Source of the DNA: JBBDNV01 sp040877415
GTDB lineage: Bacteria; Planctomycetota; Planctomycetia; Pirellulales; PALSA-1355
Assembly: GCA_040877415.1 (NCBI GenBank)
Contig: JBBDNV010000044.1
Location: 1 to 35,810 of the forward strand
DNA length: 35,810 bases
Direction: 5' to 3'
Below are positions 9,973 through 16,960 of this stretch, piece by piece (position 1 is the first letter of the stretch; each line of letters begins with the position of its first letter). Position numbers and translations under genes: made by a program. A model generated the notes under the pieces. It had not been told where the DNA came from. It saw nothing but the letters and a program-made list of their open reading frames with translations, and did no database searches.

Positions 9973-10680
9973 ATGAAAATGACTTGTCAACGGTTCGCCG
10001 TAATGCTGCTGGTTGCCGTGTTGGGAACTAGCACGGCACACGCGACGCTCTTCTCGGTCGCAGCCGGCGATCTCGGCGCCGCGTACAATCCAGGCCTAAT
10101 CCCCATCGGCGCCCCTGCCATTTCCGTGAGCGGATTCGTCACGACGGGCTACTTCAACAATCCATCGGTTGACTACTCTTATACGCTGGATTCCACGAAC
10201 CCGGCGTCCCCGTTCAATCCTGACTATTACTGGCTCGGCTCCGGGGGAACAACGCCTGCGACGGGCGCGATCTGGACGTTTGCCACTCGGTCGAGCGACT
10301 ATTATCTCTACCCGGCGATCGACCATCTTCCCTTGCCGGCGGAGGCGCTGGAATCGTCACTTTGGGGCTCGCCCGACGGCGGTTCAACATGGCTGCTAGG
10401 CACCCTCGTGGAGCTCTATGAACAGGGCTGGAACCTGTCGGGGATCGCCGACGACGGCGCGAGCCGCTGGTCGTTTAGCGTGCCGGTTGACATGGTCGCC
10501 GGCGTGGTGGGACTCACCCAGGGAATATACACGTATGCCGATGGCGATTACGAAATTGACGCCGTCATGCAAGTACCCGAGCCGGGGATTGCGGTCCTGC
10601 TTTCAGGCGGCGTGGCGTCCGCCGTCGTTTGGTCTCGAGTCTGGCGCCGTAGGCGCCGTGTACAGCGTCCCCCTGCATAA
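9973..10680 (+). CDS. PEP-CTERM sorting-domain protein
   Basis: This is an exported 235-residue protein of unknown function. The N-terminus (MKMTCQRFAVMLLVAVLG, ending around AHAT) is a Sec signal peptide. The middle is Tyr/Ser/Gly-rich with no domain that I recognise. The C-terminus is a PEP-CTERM tripartite signal: VPEPG, a hydrophobic stretch (IAVLLSGGVASAVVW), and the basic cluster RVWRRRRRVQR. Such tails are recognised by exosortases, which cleave at the PEP motif during export linked to exopolysaccharide. No exosortase is seen in the window. The start is fixed by GGGAGAAG at 9960-9967, just upstream of the ATG. It is probably monocistronic and converges on the ThiO-like gene. Confidence 0.88.
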   Translation: MKMTCQRFAVMLLVAVLGTSTAHATLFSVAAGDLGAAYNPGLIPIGAPAISVSGFVTTGYFNNPSVDYSYTLDSTNPASPFNPDYYWLGSGGTTPATGAIWTFATRSSDYYLYPAIDHLPLPAEALESSLWGSPDGGSTWLLGTLVELYEQGWNLSGIADDGASRWSFSVPVDMVAGVVGLTQGIYTYADGDYEIDAVMQVPEPGIAVLLSGGVASAVVWSRVWRRRRRVQRPPA

Positions 10681-10715
10681 TCCAACACGGCACGACGGGC
10701 ACCAAGGAAAGGATC

Positions 10716-11897
10716 TCATCCGGGCGCATTGCCTTTGATCAACGCAATCCTTTTCTTGGTGCTCGTCGTGTCGTCGTGGTCATTGGTTCTTTCCGTCTCG
10801 CGGTCGAGCCGGAACGGACTCAGGTCGATCTCGGGCTGGCGGCCTTCGATCAACTGGCTCATCACGACGGCCGTGCCGGTGGAGAGTTGCAGGCCGCCGC
10901 GGAAATGGCCCGCCGCCATAAACACGTTCGAAAGCCCCGGCATGCGGCCCAAGTAGGGCAGGCCGTCGCGCGTCGCCGGACGCAATCCGGCCCAGGATCG
11001 CTCGAGCCCTGCCGTTTCCAGTGCGGGCACCAGGCCCAGGGCGAACGCCAACAGATCGCTGGCCGCGCGGGCGGTTGTGCCGCGGTCAAAGCCGACGTCC
11101 TCTTCGGTCGAACCGACGAGCAGCCGGCCGTCCGGCCGCGGCACCAGATAACGCTTTCCCTCGTTGACGATCCGCGACAAGATCGGCCGGGCCAGCGACA
11201 ACAGCACGATTTGACCGCGGATTGGCTTGATCGCCGGCGTGAACCCCAGTTTGCTCGCCACCCTTGCACTCCACGCTCCGGCCGCGATGCAAATGTGCCC
11301 GACCGAAATGCTGCCCACGTTTGTGCGGACCGCCCGAACGCGGTCGCCGCGGACGTCAAAGTCATCCACCACCACGCCCGGCGTTATCTCCACGCCCCGA
11401 TTGGCGCACCCGGCCAACAACGCCTTGAGATGCCGCGGATTTCGGATCTGGCATTCCTGGGGCACGAAGTACGCCGAGTCCAGCCCAGGGCGTGGTTGCA
11501 AGGCGGGCTCAATCTCCCCGAGCGCCTTTGGTGAAAGACGCTCGGCCACGATATTTCGGGCGCCGGCCCAGGCGGCCAGTTGTTCGAGCTGTCGAGCCGC
11601 GGCCGGGCCGCGCGCCACATAAATGGCTCCCGAGCGGCGGAAGCCGTTGTCGATCTGGGTGCTGGCACGCAATTCGTCCGACCACGCGGCGTGCAAACGG
11701 TTTGAGAGCGCGGCGAGCTGTTCGAGCGGTTCTTCGGACCCCGAACCGGCCGGCGGCAGAATTCCGGCGCCTGCCCACGAGGCTTCGCGACCGGGCTGGC
11801 CGGAATCGATCACGCGCACGCGGCGACCGTGGCCGGCCAACTCATAGGCAATCGACAGCCCGATGACGCCGCCACCGACCACTAAACAATCGGACAT
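10716..11897 (-). CDS. thiO: FAD-dependent glycine/D-amino acid oxidase, ThiO-like
   Basis: This is a 393-residue member of the DAO family. It has the N-terminal dinucleotide motif VVGGGVIGLS (about 6-15), a WAGAGILPP segment typical of ThiO-like oxidases, and a C-terminal FAD-contacting GHFRGGLQLSTGTA. ThiO oxidises glycine to iminoglycine for the thiazole part of thiamine. No other thiamine gene is nearby, so another small-amine oxidase activity is possible. The ATG at 11897 is preceded at short distance by GGAGGT (11901-11906 on the plus strand as ACCTCC). A glutaredoxin-like gene lies 141 bp upstream on the same strand. Confidence 0.8.
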   Translation of the reverse strand: MSDCLVVGGGVIGLSIAYELAGHGRRVRVIDSGQPGREASWAGAGILPPAGSGSEEPLEQLAALSNRLHAAWSDELRASTQIDNGFRRSGAIYVARGPAAARQLEQLAAWAGARNIVAERLSPKALGEIEPALQPRPGLDSAYFVPQECQIRNPRHLKALLAGCANRGVEITPGVVVDDFDVRGDRVRAVRTNVGSISVGHICIAAGAWSARVASKLGFTPAIKPIRGQIVLLSLARPILSRIVNEGKRYLVPRPDGRLLVGSTEEDVGFDRGTTARAASDLLAFALGLVPALETAGLERSWAGLRPATRDGLPYLGRMPGLSNVFMAAGHFRGGLQLSTGTAVVMSQLIEGRQPEIDLSPFRLDRETERTNDHDDTTSTKKRIALIKGNAPG

Positions 11898-12038
11898 CAC
11901 ACCTCCCACGCGCCGCCAAATTCCGCGGTTATGCAACCCGCCGCTCATTGTATCGCTCGCGCCGGTTGGCAACGAGCGACGTGGCGCGCCGCGTCCGTCG
12001 CCGTTGGCTCCGGGCTAATCAGCAAACGCCGGGTCGAA

Positions 12039-12260
12039 TCAGGGCAGCAGCCGCCCGAGCAGCAATTCGTCCACCCGCCCTCGAAACCGCTCTTGGCCGT
12101 CGATCACCACGACCGGCACGCAGTCGTTGTAGCGCTTTTGCAATTCGGGATCGGCGTCGACGTCCACCACGGCGAACTCGAAGCCGTGCCGCGCCAGGGC
12201 CGATCGAGCCTCGTCGCACAAATGGCACCCGTCTCGGGAATAAAGGACAATTTCGGGCAT
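12039..12260 (-). CDS. Glutaredoxin-like small thiol protein
   Basis: This 73-residue protein has a thioredoxin fold of the glutaredoxin/DUF836 type. The N-terminal strand and active site read EIVLYSRDGCHLCDEA, with a CHLC redox motif (Cys12, Cys15). The cis-Pro region is CVPVVVIDG and the C-terminus FRGRVDELLLGRLLP. It probably reduces disulfides or acts as a small thiol carrier in the cytoplasm. GGAGGAGGA directly precedes the ATG at 12260. It lies upstream of the ThiO-like gene on the same strand and diverges from the kinase gene. Confidence 0.85.
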   Translation of the reverse strand: MPEIVLYSRDGCHLCDEARSALARHGFEFAVVDVDADPELQKRYNDCVPVVVIDGQERFRGRVDELLLGRLLP

Positions 12261-12586
12261 TCCTCCTCCGCGCGGTTTTCTCCTGATTCGGCCGCCGTGG
12301 ACGCCTGCTGGCACCGTCGGTTCGGCGCGGGCTGGCCGCGGAGCCGGCCCTTTTCCACCGGTCCCAGCGTGGTTATCCTCAAAAATGCGTTCCTTTTCCT
12401 AGTTCGCCAGTGGTCCCTAGCGGCGCGGCCACCTGCGGCGGCACGGCATGGTTCGGTTTCCGGCGCCGTTGAGTTCGTTGATCTAACGCCATTGTAGTCG
12501 TCGCGCGCCGCTTGTGGCTGCGTTTTTTTTGACGCGACGGCTCCCATGGAACGGAGGGCCGCGGCGGGGTTGCGCGCGGCTGCGGA
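12261..12586. other. Divergent intergenic region between glutaredoxin-like and kinase genes
   Basis: This 326-bp gap must hold the promoters for both directions. I see no consensus promoter pair, no RNA gene and no strong dyad. A T8 tract lies near 12523-12530. Confidence 0.4.
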
Positions 12587-14047
12587 ATGAGCAAGCTCAC
12601 TGTTGACGAATTCCTGGCGCTCGTGGAACGCAGCCGGCTGGTTGAGCCCGAGCGGCTTGCGCACATCGTCGCCCAATGGAAAAGCCAGCGAGCGCCAGGC
12701 CAGCCCGGCGACGCCCAACCCTTCGCCGAGCACCTGATCCGATCGGGCCTGCTCACCCGGTGGCAGAGCCAAAAACTGTTCGAAGGGCGGCATCGCGGCT
12801 TCCTGCTGGGCGGCTATAAGCTGCTCGATCATTTGGGCAGCGGCGGGATGAGCAACGTTTATCTGGCGGAGCATCTTCTGATGCAACGCCGGGTGGCCAT
12901 TAAGGTGCTGCCGCAAAACCGGGTTGCCGATTCCTCGTTTCTGGCCCGCTTCCATTTCGAGGGCCAGGCCGTCGCCGCGCTCGACCATCACAACATCGTG
13001 CGCGCCTACGACCTGGGTTGTGAAGGGCGGATCCACTATCTCGTGATGGAGTACGTCGAGGGCAGCAACCTCGAAGACCTCGTCGAGCGCCAGGGTCCGG
13101 TGAACTTTCACACGGCGGCCGGTTTCATCGCTCAAGCGGCCGCCGGCTTGGAACACGCGCACGGCTCGGGACTGGTGCACCGCGACATCAAGCCGGCCAA
13201 CTTGCTGGTTGATCGCCACGGAACCGTCAAAATCCTCGACATGGGCCTGGCCAAGTTCAAGGCGGAAGTGCGGCCCACCCCGGCATTTGCGCAAGACAAT
13301 GAGGTGCTGGGAACGGCCGAATACCTGGCCCCCGAGCAGGCGGTCGACAGCCTCTCCGTCGACCACCGTGCCGACCTTTACAGCCTCGGCTGCACGCTGT
13401 ATTTCCTGCTCACCGGCCATCCGCCGTTCCAGGGGCACTCGAGCGGCGAGCTGATGGCGGCCCATCAACAGCAGTTGCCGCCCAGCTTGCTTGTGGAACG
13501 CCCCGACGCGCCTCCGTCCCTTGTGGCAATCTGCCGCAAGTTGATGGCGAAAGCCCCGGCAAACCGTTACCAAAGGGCACGCGATGTAGCCGACGCGCTT
13601 GTTGGCTGGCTCGAATCGGAGCGTGCCGCCGGGCGATTCGCCGCCGCGGTCGACGTCGATCCTCAAATTTTCTCGGCGACACGAGACACCACTGCCAATT
13701 TGCAGGAGACGGCGAAAATCGATCCGTCCGTCGCCGATTCGCAAAGCGCCGGTGGTTCGGACGTGATCCCTACTCCGCCTCCACCGCCCACGCCGCCCCT
13801 CGTGCCCCCCCCGCGCGACACACAATTCGCGCAAATTCCAACCGTCGCGCCTCTCGCTACAGCTATCAGCGCGGCGCCCCATCTGGGACGTCCTTCGCTC
13901 GATAGGCCGCGCTCGCTCAGGTCGTCCTGGGTTTCTCTCGGGCGCACCGTCAAATCCAACAGCGCGCCAACGTGGCTCTGGACGGCATTGCTCAGTGCTC
14001 TGGTCGTTGGCGCGGTATTGTTGGCACTCTTTGCATTTGTCGACTAG
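12587..14047 (+). CDS. Membrane-anchored Hanks-type serine/threonine kinase
   Basis: This is a 486-residue protein kinase. The first ~70 residues (SRLVEPERLAHIVAQW, SGLLTRWQSQKLFEG) form an N-terminal extension typical of planctomycete kinases. The kinase domain has the Gly loop LGSGGMSNVY (83-92), Lys106 in VAIKVLP, the catalytic loop HRDIKPANLL (Asp200), DMG (218-220) in place of DFG, and GTAEYLAPEQ (242-251). A Pro-rich linker with a run of PPPPPTPP follows. One C-terminal TM helix (about 463-483) would anchor it with the kinase in the cytoplasm and almost nothing outside, so no sensor domain is present. The ATG at 12587 has only a weak upstream GCGG. The target is unknown. Confidence 0.93.
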   Translation: MSKLTVDEFLALVERSRLVEPERLAHIVAQWKSQRAPGQPGDAQPFAEHLIRSGLLTRWQSQKLFEGRHRGFLLGGYKLLDHLGSGGMSNVYLAEHLLMQRRVAIKVLPQNRVADSSFLARFHFEGQAVAALDHHNIVRAYDLGCEGRIHYLVMEYVEGSNLEDLVERQGPVNFHTAAGFIAQAAAGLEHAHGSGLVHRDIKPANLLVDRHGTVKILDMGLAKFKAEVRPTPAFAQDNEVLGTAEYLAPEQAVDSLSVDHRADLYSLGCTLYFLLTGHPPFQGHSSGELMAAHQQQLPPSLLVERPDAPPSLVAICRKLMAKAPANRYQRARDVADALVGWLESERAAGRFAAAVDVDPQIFSATRDTTANLQETAKIDPSVADSQSAGGSDVIPTPPPPPTPPLVPPPRDTQFAQIPTVAPLATAISAAPHLGRPSLDRPRSLRSSWVSLGRTVKSNSAPTWLWTALLSALVVGAVLLALFAFVD

Positions 14048-14155
14048 CCGGCCTGTGGCGGCTCGCAATACGCAAAAAGGCCCGCTTCCGAAAGTTGGAA
14101 AACGCCCGCCGTCAAGACCCCCATTTGGCGAAAAAATCGGTCCAACCGGAAATCC

Positions 14156-14194
14156 ATAAGTTGCTTTCAGATAGCAACTTATGCAACTCAGTTG
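14156..14194 (+). terminator. Perfect hairpin plus second palindrome after the kinase gene
   Basis: ATAAGTTGCT (14156-14165) and AGCAACTTAT (14173-14182) form a perfect 10-bp stem with a 7-base loop. CAACT-C-AGTTG (14184-14194) follows at once and shares the core AGTTGC/GCAACT. There is no T-run, so this may be a terminator-like or regulatory element, or a protein-binding cluster. It sits in a relatively AT-rich patch of the 284-bp gap. Confidence 0.5.
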
Positions 14195-14331
14195 AAAATG
14201 GTCCGGAGTCGCACGTAGGATAGAAATAGCCGGCCGACCAACCGGCTTCCCATCCCAGCTTCACGGGTCTTTAGGAAGCGACCGCGGCAGGGCCATATCG
14301 CCCGGCGATTGGCCTCTCAAGGGAGTGTCTC

Positions 14332-15099
14332 GTGCCGCGGCCAACAACGCCTCTGAAACGAGCCGGCCCTGCCATGCAACGACGCGAACACAACTCTGGC
14401 GGACGCTTCCTGAAGCCACCCCAGCACAACACGGTCGCGCTCGCCAAAACACGCCGCAGAGACGTGCGTGCCAACAAGCGTGCGCGCGGTGTCGAGCGCG
14501 ATTTGCAACTCCCGTCCGTACCCCCCGAAGATTGGCACGAACCTTGTGAACAGCACGACGGCTACCGCATTGTCGTGCAGCAAAGCGGCCCAGGATTCCG
14601 CCACATTCTCACCCCGGCCGATGTTCGTTGGCGGCTCAGCCAGTTGCCCGCTTGGATGCTCGACGACCTCGAGGTCGTGCAATTCAGCCGCATGACGCGC
14701 AAGAAGCAGACTTTCCCCTGTTACGGGATGCAATGGGGCGCGAGCGTTTATCTCTACCCAATCGAAGTGACCCTGATCGAGTGCTACACCTGCCCGCCCA
14801 CGCCCAACCAGGTGAACGAAGCCCGCATGTACGGCGGCCGCTGGTCGCAGACGTCGCCGGGCGTTTGGGCCCTCAGGTGGACCGAGGAGTCGGTCCGCGA
14901 CTTCTATCTCAATAATATCCTGATCCACGAGTTGGGACATCTGGTCGACGCCCGCAACACCGGCTACGTCGCGCGTGAGCAGTATGCCGAATGGTTCGCG
15001 CTGGAATACGGCTTCAAGCGCAGCCGGTCGGCCCGAAGTCCCAAAAAGATCGTGCGCCGCCACGACGTCCACTCGTCCCGCCGCCTGAAGCGGGCCTGA
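14332..15099 (+). CDS. Putative zinc metallopeptidase-like protein (HELGH), family unknown
   Basis: I do not recognise the family of this 255-residue protein. The GTG start at 14332 is preceded by AAGGGAG (14319-14325); an ATG at 14374 is the alternative. The N-terminal ~55 residues are strongly basic. The C-terminal half contains ILIHELGHLVDARN (His199-Glu-Leu-Gly-His203) followed by EQYAEWFALEYG, whose Glu217 or Glu220 could be a third zinc ligand, as in gluzincins. There is no signal peptide or TM segment, so it is probably cytoplasmic. The tail is again Arg/Lys-rich. A peptidase role is inferred from the HExxH motif alone. It follows the kinase on the same strand but behind a hairpin cluster, so it is likely a separate unit. 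Confidence 0.72.
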   Translation: MPRPTTPLKRAGPAMQRREHNSGGRFLKPPQHNTVALAKTRRRDVRANKRARGVERDLQLPSVPPEDWHEPCEQHDGYRIVVQQSGPGFRHILTPADVRWRLSQLPAWMLDDLEVVQFSRMTRKKQTFPCYGMQWGASVYLYPIEVTLIECYTCPPTPNQVNEARMYGGRWSQTSPGVWALRWTEESVRDFYLNNILIHELGHLVDARNTGYVAREQYAEWFALEYGFKRSRSARSPKKIVRRHDVHSSRRLKRA

Positions 15100-15149
15100 G
15101 CGCCGCGCTCGACGCGGACCCGTCCTCAATGCCGGCGAGATGACGCCGA

Positions 15150-15989
15150 TTAGCCGCGCGGATTCCTCAGGCTCTGGATATCCACCAGCGCGTTCAGGCT
15201 GCCGGAACGGAAGCCTTCCAGGTCGAGCGTCACGTACTTGAAGCCCAGCTCTTTGAGCCGCCGGACCACCGCTTCTCGCATTTCGGGAGCGCACAGGCGG
15301 GCAATCTCATCGGGCGGCACTTCCAGTCGGGCCACGTCGCCCTTGTGGTAACGCACCCTGAGCGGCCCCAGGCCGCCTTCGCGCAAAAACCGCTCCGCCT
15401 GGTCGATCATCGCCAGTCGCTCGGGGGTGACTTCCTCGCCGTACGCGATGCGGCTGCTCAAGCAGGGCGAAGCCGGCTTGTCCCAGGTCGGCAGTTGCCA
15501 CGCGCGCGCCAGCGCTCGCACGTCGAGTTTGTCGATTCCGCACTCGGCCAGGGGGCTGGCCACGCGATGTTCGCCGGCCGCCCTCATGCCCGGCCGGTAA
15601 TCGCCCAGGTCGTCGGTATTGGCGCCGTTGAGAATCACGTCGACGCCCAGCCGCTCGGCAAGGTCGTCGATCTGGGTATACAGTTCGGTCTTGCAGTGAT
15701 AGCACCGGTCCGGATCATTGCGCACGTAGTCGGGGTTGGCGAATTCGTCCGTCTGGACGATCTCGTGGCGAATGCCGATCAGCCGCGCCACCCGCCGCGC
15801 TTCGTCCAATTCGCCCCGCGCGAGGCTGGCGCTTGTGCCGGTGACGGCCACGGCCCGTTCGCCAAGTGCCACCTGCGCCGCCTTGGCGACCACGGCGCTG
15901 TCGACGCCGCCGGAGAACGCCACCGCGCAGGTCCCGTAGCCCCGGATCATCCCCAACAGCTTGTCACGTTTGGCGGCGAGATCCGACAT
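15150..15989 (-). CDS. larE: LarE-type ATP-dependent sulfur transferase
   Basis: This is a 279-residue PP-loop protein of the LarE family. LarE transfers sulfur onto the nicotinate-derived precursor of the nickel-pincer cofactor of lactate racemase. The PP-loop is AFSGGVDSAVV (24-34). RCYHCK gives Cys96 and Cys99. SPCLSSRI gives Cys176, matching the position of the sulfur-donor Cys in Lactobacillus plantarum LarE. Three such cysteines fit homologues reported to hold a [4Fe-4S] cluster rather than sacrificing a Cys; which applies here is inference. The ATG at 15989 begins the family-typical MSDLAAKRDKLLGMI. No larA, larB or larC lies in the window. It diverges from hisA across 225 bp. Confidence 0.9.
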   Translation of the reverse strand: MSDLAAKRDKLLGMIRGYGTCAVAFSGGVDSAVVAKAAQVALGERAVAVTGTSASLARGELDEARRVARLIGIRHEIVQTDEFANPDYVRNDPDRCYHCKTELYTQIDDLAERLGVDVILNGANTDDLGDYRPGMRAAGEHRVASPLAECGIDKLDVRALARAWQLPTWDKPASPCLSSRIAYGEEVTPERLAMIDQAERFLREGGLGPLRVRYHKGDVARLEVPPDEIARLCAPEMREAVVRRLKELGFKYVTLDLEGFRSGSLNALVDIQSLRNPRG

Positions 15990-16142
15990 GATGGCAAAGG
16001 CCGGCGGGGCCGCAAAAATGACAAAAACGTTCGCTTCGAACAATCGTAGCACGCTCCTTGGCACGCAACAAGAACGCGTCGGGCGCGCGCCGCCAGAACC
16101 CGCGTGCGACCACCCGCGCTTGCACCCCGTCGCGACGGCTAC

Positions 16143-16172
16143 TTGAAAGCTTAAAATATCTGTGGGATATTT
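16143..16172 (+). promoter_or_regulatory. Candidate hisA promoter with overlapping inverted repeat
   Basis: TTGAAA (16143-16148), 17 bp, then GATATT (16166-16171) gives a plausible promoter 44 bp before the hisA start codon. AAATATC (16154-16160) and GATATTT (16166-16172) form a perfect 7-bp inverted repeat with a 5-bp spacer covering the -10, which could be an operator. Confidence 0.42.
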
Positions 16173-16214
16173 GCCGAATTGTTCCCGTTCGAGGGCGCCC
16201 ACCCGAGGCTTGGC

Positions 16215-16940
16215 ATGCAGATCTGGCCGGCGATCGACATTCGCGGCGGAAAATGCGTACGGCTTCGGCAGGGAGACTACGGCCGCGAAACCGTCTTCGG
16301 CGACGATCCCGCGGCCATGGCCGGGCATTGGGTTGACGAAGGGGCCGCCTTCCTGCACCTGGTGGATCTGGACGGGGCCCGCGGCGGCAGCGTGGAGAAC
16401 TGGGCCGGCATCGAGGCCATTCTGCGGGCCGTGACGGTCCCCTGCGAGCTGGGCGGCGGGGTTCGCGATGAACCGACCATCGCGCGTTTGCTCGATCTGG
16501 GCCTCGCGCGCGTCGTCGTGGGAACGAGGGCGATCAACGAGCCCGCCTGGTTTCGCCAGATGTGCGCAAAGTTTCCCGGCCGGCTGGCCCTGGGCATTGA
16601 CGCTCGGGGCGGACGGGTGGCCAGCCACGGCTGGGTGGAGACGACACACGTGAAAGCGGTTGAGCTGGCGCGCAGCTTCGCCCGAGAGCCGCTGGCCGCG
16701 ATTATTTACACCGACATTGAAACCGACGGCATGCTGGAGGGTCCGAACGTCGCGGCCATGGAGGAAATGGCCCGCTCGGTCGAACTGCCGCTGGTCGCTT
16801 CCGGAGGAATCGCCACGCCCCGGGACGTCGCCCGGTTGGCCGCGCTCGGTTTGGCCGGGTGTATTATCGGGCGGGCACTTTACGAGGGAACTTTGAAACT
16901 AGCCGACGCGCTGGCCGCGGCGCGCCCGCGGGACTCTTAG
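16215..16940 (+). CDS. hisA: Phosphoribosylformimino-5-aminoimidazole carboxamide ribotide isomerase
   Basis: HisA performs the Amadori isomerisation of ProFAR to PRFAR, the fourth step of histidine synthesis. The 241-residue (beta/alpha)8 barrel has the N-terminal WPAIDIRGGKCVRL with catalytic Asp8, the second catalytic Asp129 in LGIDARGGRVASHGW, and the phosphate-binding YTDIETDGMLEGPN and VASGGIAT loops. Length and motifs fit HisA rather than HisF. The ATG at 16215 is preceded by GAGG. It is followed 20 bp later by the EF-G paralogue on the same strand, so the two are probably co-transcribed. No other his genes are in the window. Confidence 0.95.
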   Translation: MQIWPAIDIRGGKCVRLRQGDYGRETVFGDDPAAMAGHWVDEGAAFLHLVDLDGARGGSVENWAGIEAILRAVTVPCELGGGVRDEPTIARLLDLGLARVVVGTRAINEPAWFRQMCAKFPGRLALGIDARGGRVASHGWVETTHVKAVELARSFAREPLAAIIYTDIETDGMLEGPNVAAMEEMARSVELPLVASGGIATPRDVARLAALGLAGCIIGRALYEGTLKLADALAAARPRDS

Positions 16941-16960
16941 CCAAAATAGGGAATTCAACC

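Noticed and set aside
12104..14068. 654-codon open frame antisense to the kinase gene
   Set aside because: It is opposite a clear kinase and continues into the glutaredoxin gene in the wrong frame; composition is that of an antisense shadow.
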